From an uncultured Lachnospiraceae bacterium (GTDB taxonomy: Bacteria > Bacillota > Clostridia > Lachnospirales > Lachnospiraceae), in NCBI GenBank assembly GCA_934338765.1, contig CAKRHL010000054.1, positions 1 through 12,246 of the forward strand: a stretch of DNA of 12,246 nucleotides, written 5' to 3'. The notes below the pieces were generated by a model, which worked only from the letters and a program-made list of their open reading frames with translations, had not been told where the DNA came from and did not search any database. The position numbers were made by a program, and so were the translations under genes. Below are positions 1 to 5,913 of the stretch, in pieces (the first letter of the stretch is position 1; each line of letters starts with the position of its first letter).

Positions 1-519
1 GTCTCCACCCTTCTTACGGATGAACTCTGTAACACCTACATTAGAGCAGTGTGCTCTGTGAGCAGTACCGAATGCATCGTTTACGAATACATCAGCCAGG
101 GAAGCAAGCTCCTCAGAGAAAGCCTCTCCGTTCTTTGTCTCCTCTGCTCTGTAACGTGTATTCTCAAGAAGTACAACGTCGCCGTCCTTCATTGCTGCAA
201 CAGCAGCCTTTGCATTGTCACCTACGACATTGGCATCAGCAGCAAACTTTACTTCCTGACCGAGAAGCTCAGCAAGTCTCTTGGCAACAGGTGCTAAAGA
301 AAGCTCTGGCTTTGGCTCTCCCTTAGGCTTTCCAAGATGAGAGCAAAGGATGATCTGTCCACCGTCAGCGATCAGCTTCTTGATCGTAGGCAGAGCAGCC
401 ACCAGACGATTCTCGTCAGTGATATTTAAGTCTGCATCAAGTGGTACATTGAAGTCACAGCGAACAAGAACCTTCTTGCCCTTTACGTTGATATCATCAA
501 CAGATTTCTTATTTAACAT
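1..519 (-). CDS. pgk: Phosphoglycerate kinase, N-terminal part (cut by window edge)
   Basis: Encodes the first 173 residues of phosphoglycerate kinase, the cytosolic glycolytic enzyme that transfers phosphate from 1,3-bisphosphoglycerate to ADP. The visible part is the N-terminal, substrate-binding domain. It carries the family signature [12 protein letters not shown] near residues 17-28, a SHLGKPKGE segment, LLENTRY, and [12 protein letters not shown] near the cut end. The ATG at 517-519 is preceded by AGGAGGA at 527-533, 7 nt away, which fixes the start. The C-terminal nucleotide-binding domain lies beyond position 1. It follows gap on the same strand, the usual glycolytic order, but a terminator separates them. 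I found no convincing promoter in the roughly 85 nt between that terminator and the start codon, so pgk may depend on readthrough from gap. Identity is very secure. Confidence 0.98.
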   Translation of the reverse strand, partial: MLNKKSVDDINVKGKKVLVRCDFNVPLDADLNITDENRLVAALPTIKKLIADGGQIILCSHLGKPKGEPKPELSLAPVAKRLAELLGQEVKFAADANVVGDNAKAAVAAMKDGDVVLLENTRYRAEETKNGEAFSEELASLADVFVNDAFGTAHRAHCSNVGVTEFIRKKGGD

Positions 520-605
520 GTTAAATTCCTCCTAATTATTGATCTCTCCTGATAGCAGAAGAGTTTTGCTCTTTATAAAGCAGTCTTTCCTCCGGATACC
601 CGCAG

Positions 606-645
606 AAAAAGAAAAACGAGCCCGGTCCAATGAAAGACCGGACCC
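606..645 (-). terminator. Intrinsic terminator between gap and pgk
   Basis: On the minus strand, CCGGTC pairs with GACCGG around an 8-nt loop, with possible G-C and G-U extension. This is followed within a few bases by TTTTTCTTTTT. It lies about 80 nt after the gap stop codon and about 85 nt before pgk. It would end gap transcripts or partly attenuate readthrough into pgk. The rest of the 520-727 gap holds only short hairpins (for example AAGAG-CAAAA-CTCTT) and no recognisable gene. Confidence 0.85.
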
Positions 646-727
646 GTACATGGATCAACCAATGCACCGGAGTGTTGTCTGTCAGTCAATGACGACAGCC
701 TGTCCGGCTTAAGCACCTCAGACCAGA

Positions 728-1744
728 TTATGCAAGCTCTGAGAAGTACTTGATTGTTCTTACCATCTGAGATGTGTAAGAATTCTCGTTATCGTACCAA
801 GATACTACCTGTACCTCATAGAGGTCATCAGCAACCTTGTTTACCATTGTCTGTGTAGCATCGAACAGAGAACCGAATCTCATACCAACGATATCAGAAG
901 ATACGATCTGATCCTCGTTGTAACCGAATGACTCGTTTGCTGCTGCCTTCATAGCTGCGTTGATACCCTCAACTGTGATATCAGAACCCTTACATACAGC
1001 TGTCAGGATTGTTGTAGAACCTGTAGGGGTAGGAACACGCTGTGCAGATCCGATGAGCTTTCCGTTCAGCTCTGGGATTACAAGACCGATAGCCTTTGCA
1101 GCACCTGTGCTGTTAGGAACGATGTTAACTGCTGCTGCACGGGATCTTCTGAGGTCACCCTTTCTCTGAGGACCATCAAGAGTCATCTGATCACCTGTGT
1201 AAGCATGGATTGTTACCATGATACCAGACTGGATAGCTGCGAACTTATTGAGAGCATCAGCCATAGGTGCAAGACAGTTTGTTGTACAAGAAGCTGCAGA
1301 AATGATAGTATCCTCAGCCTTAAGTGTCTCATGGTTTGTGTTGTAAACGATAGTAGGAAGATCATTTCCTGCAGGAGCAGAAATAACAACCTTACGAGCA
1401 CCAGCATTGATATGAGCCTGTGCTTTCTCCTTAGATGTGTAGAATCCTGAGCACTCAAGAACAACGTCTACACCAAGCTCGCCCCATGGGCAGTTGTTTG
1501 CATCAGGGAATGCATAGATCTTAATCTCCTTACCATCAACTGTGATGGAATCCTCTCCAGCTGAAACTGTATCAGCCTTCTCATACTTACCCTGTGATGA
1601 ATCATACTTTAACAGATGAGCAAGCATCTTTGGGCTTGTCAGATCGTTGATAGCTACTACTTCATAACCCTCTGCACCAAACATCTGTCTGAAAGCAAGA
1701 CGTCCGATACGACCAAAACCGTTAATTGCAACTTTTACTGCCAT
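728..1744 (-). CDS. gap: Glyceraldehyde-3-phosphate dehydrogenase (NAD-dependent, type I)
   Basis: Cytosolic glycolytic enzyme that oxidises and phosphorylates glyceraldehyde 3-phosphate to 1,3-bisphosphoglycerate with NAD. The protein is 338 aa, normal for the family. The Rossmann motif NGFGRIGR is at residues 8-15. The acidic residue in AINDLTS (Asp34) is typical of NAD rather than NADP use. The active site [12 protein letters not shown] gives catalytic Cys153, and His180 lies in [10 protein letters not shown]. The C-terminal [14 protein letters not shown] is also conserved. AGGAGG at 1753-1758, 8 nt upstream of the ATG, supports the start. The product feeds Pgk, whose gene lies downstream. 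A strong promoter lies about 110 bp upstream, and a terminator follows, so gap can be transcribed alone. Confidence 0.99.
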   Translation of the reverse strand: MAVKVAINGFGRIGRLAFRQMFGAEGYEVVAINDLTSPKMLAHLLKYDSSQGKYEKADTVSAGEDSITVDGKEIKIYAFPDANNCPWGELGVDVVLECSGFYTSKEKAQAHINAGARKVVISAPAGNDLPTIVYNTNHETLKAEDTIISAASCTTNCLAPMADALNKFAAIQSGIMVTIHAYTGDQMTLDGPQRKGDLRRSRAAAVNIVPNSTGAAKAIGLVIPELNGKLIGSAQRVPTPTGSTTILTAVCKGSDITVEGINAAMKAAANESFGYNEDQIVSSDIVGMRFGSLFDATQTMVNKVADDLYEVQVVSWYDNENSYTSQMVRTIKYFSELA

Positions 1745-1783
1745 TTTTAATTCCTCCTAAAATATAATTTATAATATACTGTC

Positions 1784-1802
1784 ACTGCTGGCGCTGTGCA
1801 GT
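1784..1802 (-). other. Small stem-loop in the gap leader
   Basis: In the roughly 105-nt leader between the predicted gap start of transcription (near 1850) and the ATG, ACTGC pairs with GCAGT around a 9-nt loop on the minus strand. The stem is short and I recognise no riboswitch class. It could contribute to mRNA stability, or be chance. Confidence 0.3.
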
Positions 1803-1856
1803 AATTAAGCATTTCTCATAACTGCCCGATTACCTCGCAGTCACAACCCACTCATT

Positions 1857-1885
1857 ATTGTAGCGGACTTGTCCTAAAATTTCAA
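1857..1885 (-). promoter_or_regulatory. Sigma-A promoter of gap
   Basis: Reading the minus strand: TTGAAA at 1880-1885, a 17-bp spacer, then TACAAT at 1857-1862. Each hexamer matches the consensus at 5 of 6 positions, and spacing is optimal. Transcription would start near 1850. The spacer contains a small inverted repeat, GGAC-AA-GTCC, of unknown meaning. This is the only strong promoter between nrdG and gap. Confidence 0.85.
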
Positions 1886-1932
1886 GCCGTTTTTGGCATT
1901 TCTTTGGGATTTCATAGAATTTTATCAAATTC

Positions 1933-2463
1933 TTATGGATTTTCGGGATCCCAGTATACAATATGACCTTCTCTGAGAGATTCCTGTACCAGGATCGTTC
2001 TCTGATTGGCTGAGCCCTTAAAGATCAGCCCCAGATCCTTCTGTTCGATCTTAAACTCTCCATCCACCAGCACATCCAGATATGAAAGAAATTCTTTTGT
2101 TTCCTCCCACTGAGGCACCATTCTGCCCAGAATATCCTTTTCATAATCATATCCGGTAAAACACCATACGGTCTTGTCCGGCAGCTTCTCCCGGATCTGT
2201 CGCAGCAGCGGCAGAAGACCCTGCTGATTCACCTGCTCCATAGGCTCTCCCCCAAGCAGAGTGATCCCCTTGATATAATCAGGACTTAACAGCTCCAGAA
2301 TCTCGTCGATCGTATCCTGTGTGAATGGCTTTCCAAACTGAAAATCCCAGGTCTCCTTATTGAAACATTCCTTACAGTGATGGGTACAGCCGCTGACAAA
2401 TAATGACACCCTGACTCCCGGTCCGTTTGCCACATCACATTTTTTTATCTCTGCGTAATTCAT
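1933..2463 (-). CDS. nrdG: Anaerobic ribonucleotide reductase activating protein (radical SAM)
   Basis: Radical SAM activase that uses a [4Fe-4S] cluster and S-adenosylmethionine to install the glycyl radical on NrdD. The chosen start gives 176 aa, a normal length. The cluster motif C-x3-C-x2-C is Cys26, Cys30 and Cys33 (CTHHCKEC). The preceding NGPGVRVSLFVSG and the later LLGGEPM are family hallmarks. The frame stays open upstream to 2559, but the ATG at 2461-2463 is preceded by AGGAGA at 2472-2477, 8 nt away, and starts the conserved MNYAEIKK. The upstream extension overlaps the promoter and is not translated in this model. Its partner nrdD lies more than 1 kb upstream on the same strand, but a gene on the opposite strand sits between them, so nrdG has its own promoter. 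Confidence 0.97.
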   Translation of the reverse strand: MNYAEIKKCDVANGPGVRVSLFVSGCTHHCKECFNKETWDFQFGKPFTQDTIDEILELLSPDYIKGITLLGGEPMEQVNQQGLLPLLRQIREKLPDKTVWCFTGYDYEKDILGRMVPQWEETKEFLSYLDVLVDGEFKIEQKDLGLIFKGSANQRTILVQESLREGHIVYWDPENP

Positions 2464-2508
2464 ATATGTCGTCTCCTTTTTCCGGTTTCGATTATTTTTC
2501 TGATATTT

Positions 2509-2526
2509 TTTGACCTGTCCGTCAAA
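2509..2526. promoter_or_regulatory. Possible operator: inverted repeat TTTGAC-N6-GTCAAA
   Basis: Perfect 6-bp arms at 2509-2514 and 2521-2526 with a 6-bp spacer. The layout (5-6 bp arms, 6-bp gap) resembles sites of the CRP/FNR regulator family, though the half-site is not a match I can assign. It covers the -35 of the plus-strand promoter and the predicted start of the nrdG transcript, so a bound protein could affect both directions. A third copy, GTCAAA at 2555-2560, lies in the -35 of the nrdG promoter. Confidence 0.4.
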
Positions 2527-2538
2527 TAACATTATAAT
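2510..2538 (+). promoter_or_regulatory. Promoter of the membrane-anchored protein gene (plus-strand half of a symmetric promoter)
   Basis: TTGACC at 2510-2515, a 17-bp spacer, then TATAAT at 2533-2538, with a predicted start near 2545. The -10 overlaps the -10 of the opposing nrdG promoter by four bases. The -35 is also part of an inverted repeat. Confidence 0.85.
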
Positions 2539-2559
2539 ATAATATGATGTAAGGGTCAA
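2531..2559 (-). promoter_or_regulatory. Promoter of nrdG (minus-strand half of a symmetric promoter)
   Basis: Reading the minus strand: TTGACC at 2554-2559, a 17-bp spacer, then TATAAT at 2531-2536, with a predicted start near 2524 and a leader of about 60 nt. It has the same hexamers and spacing as the plus-strand promoter it overlaps. I see no clear NrdR box here, unlike at nrdD. Confidence 0.85.
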
Positions 2560-2588
2560 AAGCAGATAGCATACAAGGAGTGATCTCT

Positions 2589-3419
2589 ATGGACAAAAAA
2601 TCATCACCTTTAAAATATATTGCAAGCGCTGTTGTCGTGTTGCTTCTTCTGGCAGAGGGAGTATGTCTGTATCAGCACCACCGTACTGCTGCGCCCAGAG
2701 ACAACGGACAACAAAATGTTTCATCACAGCCATCCTCAGCCACTGCCGGTCCACAGGAAGTGTCTGAAACACCGGATCCCGCTTCCCCTGAGGGAAAGGT
2801 ATATTTCTCCTTTGAAAAGCTTCTCTCCCGGTCCTCGTTCCGCGCCAGAACCGACGCTTCCATCAACCTCAAAGGAAAGCTGATCAAGGGGAAACGTCAT
2901 ATGAATGCGGATGCGCTTGTAACCGGTGCCAACGACCATGAGCATTTAACTCTCGATATGACCACCAAAACCACTACCAGAGGTAAAACCGAGAAAAGTC
3001 ATTCTACCTATAAGGACGGCTGGTATGTTACAGACAACGGAAAGGAAAAGACCCGCACCGAACGCTCTCCGGAAGAGGTTCTTTCCATGGTCACCTTTAT
3101 TTCGGATATTATGCAGGATGCTTCATCTCAGCTTGAAAATATGAAGGTTACCCGGAAAGGAAACGATACCTTATATGAGTTTACCCTGTCCGGAGAAACA
3201 GCTTCCTATTACTTCTGTCAGATCATTGAGCAGGCTTCCATGAGTACGGAGGAACTGAAAAACGTCACCGGCACTGTAGATTCCCTGAAAATGACCTGCC
3301 GTCTCAACAAAAAAGGGATGTTAAAAGAACAATCTGCCAGCGTAACCGGCAAAGTTTCAAAATCTATCTTTACGATCCCTGTCACACTGACAGAAACCAC
3401 TTCCTTTTCGGCAAAATAA
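2589..3419 (+). CDS. Membrane-anchored extracytoplasmic protein of unknown function
   Basis: I do not recognise a specific function. The 276-residue protein has a short basic N-terminus and one hydrophobic segment at about residues 10-28 (uncleaved anchor or signal peptide). A Ser/Pro/Gln-rich linker runs to about residue 68, followed by a roughly 200-residue hydrophilic domain. A Cys follows the hydrophobic core, but EGVC is a poor lipobox. The domain alternates beta-like stretches (LTLDMTTKTTT, YEFTLSG, KMTCRLNKKGMLKEQSA) and contains YKDGWYVTDNG. This recalls Firmicutes DUF6612/LppX-like surface proteins, but that is inference. The ATG at 2589 is preferred: AAGGAG at 2575-2580 lies 8 nt upstream, whereas the alternative GTG at 2580 overlaps that site. 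It lies between nrdD and nrdG on the opposite strand and shares the nrdG promoter region. Confidence 0.85.
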   Translation: MDKKSSPLKYIASAVVVLLLLAEGVCLYQHHRTAAPRDNGQQNVSSQPSSATAGPQEVSETPDPASPEGKVYFSFEKLLSRSSFRARTDASINLKGKLIKGKRHMNADALVTGANDHEHLTLDMTTKTTTRGKTEKSHSTYKDGWYVTDNGKEKTRTERSPEEVLSMVTFISDIMQDASSQLENMKVTRKGNDTLYEFTLSGETASYYFCQIIEQASMSTEELKNVTGTVDSLKMTCRLNKKGMLKEQSASVTGKVSKSIFTIPVTLTETTSFSAK

Positions 3420-3443
3420 GCCTGTGGCATATTGCCACAGGCT
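3419..3443. terminator. Bidirectional terminator between converging genes
   Basis: AGCCTGTGGCA and TGCCACAGGCT form a perfect 11-bp stem with a 3-nt loop, beginning on the last base of the stop codon of the membrane-anchored protein gene. It is followed by GTATTTCT on the plus strand and TATTTTG on the minus strand. It can serve both that gene and nrdD, whose stop codon is 37 bp away. The uridine tracts are modest. Confidence 0.8.
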
Positions 3444-3479
3444 GTATTTCTAAACTTCTCTGTAAAATCTGTATCCAAT

Positions 3480-5606
3480 CTATAGATGGAGTGTCCTGGC
3501 ATTGATCTCCTTTGTCTTTCCTACATTCCAGAAATTCTCACCAAGATAACCACAGGTACGTCTCGTCACATTCATTTTATTTTTATCTTTATTGTGGCAC
3601 TGCGGACATTCCCACTCCAGATCATCGTTGATAATGATCTCTCCATCATAACCGCATACATGACAATAGTCGGACTTGGTATTAAACTCCGCATACTGGA
3701 TATTGTCGTAAATAAACCGGACTACATCCTCCAGTGCTTCCAGATTGTGGCGCATATTCGGAATCTCCACATAAGAGATCGCACCACCGGAGGAAATCTT
3801 CTGGAACTGGCTCTCAAAGCGGAACTTCTCAAAGGCATCGATCTTTTCTCTCACATCAACATGATACGAGTTGGTATAATATCCTTTATCCGTTACATCC
3901 TTGATCTCTCCGAAACGCTTCTTATCAATCTCAGCGAAGCGATAGCAAAGACTCTCGGCAGGAGTGCCGTAAAGTCCAAAGCCAAGTCCCGTCTCCAGCT
4001 TCCAGGTATCGCATGCCAGACGCAGACGCTTCATAAGACGAAGTGCGAAATTCGTGCCCTTGGGATCCGTATGACTTACGCCTGTCATGAGCTTTGTCAC
4101 CTCATATAAGCCAATATATCCTAAAGATATCGTTGAATATCCGTCATGAAGAAGCTTGTCGATGGTCTCTCCCGACTTCAACCGGGCAATGGCGCCATAC
4201 TGCCAATGGATCGGGCTGACATTGGAAAGAGTACCCTCCAGTGCATGGTGACGGCACATCAGAGCTTCAAAGCAAAGTGCCAGCCGCTCCTCCAGAAGTG
4301 CCCAGAACTTCTCCTCGTCCCCCTCTGCCAGGATACCGATCTGTGGCAGGTTCAGACTGACAACACCCTGATTAAATCTTCCCTCAAACTTATATTCGCC
4401 GTTTTCATCCTTCCACGGTGTCAGGAAGCTGCGGCAGCCCATACAGGAAAATACATTTCCCTCATAATTCTCCCTCATCATCTTGGCAGAGATATAATCC
4501 GGATACATTCTCTTGGCACTGCACTTCACCGCCAGCTTTGTAAGATAATCATACTTACCGCCTTTCAGGCAGTTATGTTCATCCAGCACATAGATCAGCT
4601 TTGGAAAAGCCGGTGTCACATAAACGCCCTTTTCATTCTTGATTCCCTCAATACGCTGCTTTAATATTTCCTCAATGATCATGGCATTTTCCTCAATATA
4701 AGGATCGTCCTTATCAAGGTTCAGGAATAATGTCACAAACGGAGACTGACCATTGGTGGTCATCAGTGTATTGATCTGATACTGGATCGTTTGAACACCG
4801 GAACGAAGCTCATCCCGAAGTCTGTCGTCAATAAAACGCTCTCTGATCTCATCCGAAATAATATCACCGTATTTCTCTTTATAATGACGCTCATATTTGT
4901 CACGGGTCTTGCGAAGATATTTGCCCAGATGACGGATATCCACAGACTGTCCGCCATACTGGCTGCTGGCAACTGCTGAGATGATCTGCGTCATAACAGT
5001 GCAGGCAACCTGAAAGCTTTTGGGACTCTCGATCAGCTTACCATTCATCACGGTTCCGTTTTCCAGCATATCTCCTATATTTATCAGACAACAGTTAAAA
5101 ATACTCTGGAGATAATAATCCATATCATGAAAATGGATCACACCCTCTTCATGCGCCTTAATGATCTTCTCCGGAAGCAGAACACGCTTGGTCAGATCCT
5201 TAGAAACTTCACCGGCGATCAGATCTCTCTGCGTGGAAGCAATATAAGCATTTTTGTTGGAGTTTTCCTCCATAACATCCTTATTGCTGTTTTTGATCAG
5301 ACTCATAATAGAGTCATCTGTGGTATTGGCACGACGGACCATTTCTCTGGTATAACGGTAAATGATGTACTTTTTGGCCAGCTCATATTTACGCTCTGCC
5401 ATAAGCTTCTGCTCGATCATGTCCTGAATATCCTCTACCATGAGATTATCCGTTTTCTTATTTTCGATACTGGCAACAATGGCATCAATGGTCTCCTCTG
5501 ATACCTGCTCATAGCGGTCTACCTCCACATTTGCCTTTTGGATCGCCAATATGATCTTATTTCTGTCATAATCTACAATTCTGCCATCCCTTTTCGTTAC
5601 TTTCAT
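3480..5606 (-). CDS. nrdD: Anaerobic (class III) ribonucleoside-triphosphate reductase
   Basis: Glycyl-radical enzyme that reduces ribonucleoside triphosphates to deoxy forms under anoxia; NrdG activates it. The protein is 708 aa. Residues 1-95 resemble an ATP-cone allosteric domain (KRDGRIVDYDRNKI at the start). Candidate thiyl/redox cysteines are in FNCCLINIGD (172/173) and SCMGCRSF (388/391). A zinc site near the C-terminus uses Cys648, 651, 667 and 670. The radical site is Gly686 in RRTCGYLG. All key elements are present. The start ATG at 5604-5606 has only a weak AAGAGG 12 nt upstream (5619-5624); the protein start MKVTKRDGR fits the family. Transcription runs from an NrdR-boxed promoter through a leader of about 120 nt. 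The neighbouring plus-strand gene interrupts the usual nrdD-nrdG pairing. Confidence 0.99.
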   Translation of the reverse strand: MKVTKRDGRIVDYDRNKIILAIQKANVEVDRYEQVSEETIDAIVASIENKKTDNLMVEDIQDMIEQKLMAERKYELAKKYIIYRYTREMVRRANTTDDSIMSLIKNSNKDVMEENSNKNAYIASTQRDLIAGEVSKDLTKRVLLPEKIIKAHEEGVIHFHDMDYYLQSIFNCCLINIGDMLENGTVMNGKLIESPKSFQVACTVMTQIISAVASSQYGGQSVDIRHLGKYLRKTRDKYERHYKEKYGDIISDEIRERFIDDRLRDELRSGVQTIQYQINTLMTTNGQSPFVTLFLNLDKDDPYIEENAMIIEEILKQRIEGIKNEKGVYVTPAFPKLIYVLDEHNCLKGGKYDYLTKLAVKCSAKRMYPDYISAKMMRENYEGNVFSCMGCRSFLTPWKDENGEYKFEGRFNQGVVSLNLPQIGILAEGDEEKFWALLEERLALCFEALMCRHHALEGTLSNVSPIHWQYGAIARLKSGETIDKLLHDGYSTISLGYIGLYEVTKLMTGVSHTDPKGTNFALRLMKRLRLACDTWKLETGLGFGLYGTPAESLCYRFAEIDKKRFGEIKDVTDKGYYTNSYHVDVREKIDAFEKFRFESQFQKISSGGAISYVEIPNMRHNLEALEDVVRFIYDNIQYAEFNTKSDYCHVCGYDGEIIINDDLEWECPQCHNKDKNKMNVTRRTCGYLGENFWNVGKTKEINARTLHL

Positions 5607-5685
5607 TGTCCCAAAATACCTCTTCTTTCATTTTCTTTGTACTCTGCATCCTCTCCTCCGGTATCTCCCCATGTCCCGTGATAAG

Positions 5686-5712
5686 ACCCGAATCCTCTGC
5701 AAGGCTCCGGGT
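5686..5712 (-). other. Stem-loop in the nrdD leader
   Basis: ACCCG pairs with CGGGT, and the stem continues inward with one G-U pair and one A-G mismatch, giving about 10 paired positions around a 7-nt loop. It lies about 15 nt into the predicted nrdD transcript. No uridine run follows on the minus strand, so it is not a standard terminator. It may stabilise the mRNA or be regulatory. Confidence 0.4.
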
Positions 5713-5733
5713 TTACGAATGCGTCCACGAATG

Positions 5734-5762
5734 ATTATAACAAACCTCATCACAAAAGTCTA
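5734..5762 (-). promoter_or_regulatory. Promoter of nrdD with extended -10
   Basis: Reading the minus strand: TAGACT at 5757-5762, a 17-bp spacer ending in TGT, then TATAAT at 5734-5739, which makes an extended -10. The proximal NrdR box overlaps its -35, a good position for repression. A second possible promoter, TTGTAA at 5792-5797 and TACAAT at 5769-5774 (17 bp), lies within the two boxes. The 5607-5913 gap holds this promoter, the NrdR boxes, the nrdD leader, and the terminator of the upstream gene. Confidence 0.8.
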
Positions 5763-5775
5763 CTATATATTGTAT
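5760..5775. promoter_or_regulatory. NrdR box 1 (proximal)
   Basis: The 16-mer with core ACTATATATTGTAT matches the known NrdR consensus (ACACWATATATWGTGT) at 13 of 16 positions. NrdR represses ribonucleotide reductase genes when bound to dATP/ATP. The box overlaps the nrdD -35. Confidence 0.85.
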
Positions 5776-5791
5776 GTGTTTTTGAACTTTT

Positions 5792-5807
5792 TTACAATAT
5801 ATAGTAT
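5792..5807. promoter_or_regulatory. NrdR box 2 (distal)
   Basis: The 16-mer with core ACAATATATAGTAT matches the NrdR consensus at 13 of 16 positions. It starts exactly 32 bp from box 1, about three helical turns, the typical spacing of paired NrdR boxes. The 13-bp cores of the two boxes are exact reverse complements of each other. Confidence 0.85.
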
Positions 5808-5844
5808 AAACATTGATTTCACTAAGTCCTACTCGTGTAGACTT

Positions 5845-5883
5845 AAAAAGGATGCCACGTCCAATCTCCCGGACGTGGCATCC
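5845..5883 (-). terminator. Strong intrinsic terminator of the secreted LRR protein gene
   Basis: On the minus strand, GGATGCCACGTCC pairs perfectly with GGACGTGGCATCC (13 bp) around an 8-nt loop, followed directly by TTTTT. It lies about 30 nt after the stop codon and insulates this gene from the nrdD promoter immediately downstream. Confidence 0.95.
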
Positions 5884-5913
5884 CATTCTCTAAGAAAGAT
5901 TACATTTCAGGAA

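Noticed and set aside
1745..1850. Riboswitch in the gap leader
   Set aside because: The leader is about 105 nt with one small hairpin and no expression-platform terminator; I recognise no known riboswitch class.
1916..1933. Terminator after nrdG
   Set aside because: AGAATTT-GATA-AAATTCT forms a 7-bp stem, but it is AT-rich and has no T-run after it on the minus strand. It could at most be a weak pause or an mRNA end structure.
2529..2550. NrdR box at nrdG (imperfect palindrome ACAT...ATGT)
   Set aside because: It is AT-rich and 18 of 22 positions are symmetric, but the length and core do not fit the 16-bp NrdR consensus; the symmetry comes from the overlapping -10 elements.
2464..2559. N-terminal extension of nrdG by 32 residues
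   Set aside because: It overlaps the promoter hexamers and the likely start of transcription; the ATG at 2463 has a proper ribosome binding site and starts the conserved sequence.
3486..4664. Plus-strand open frames antisense to nrdD (3486-4109 and 4146-4664)
   Set aside because: They lie wholly within the certain nrdD coding sequence, show no recognisable domains and have no ribosome binding sites.
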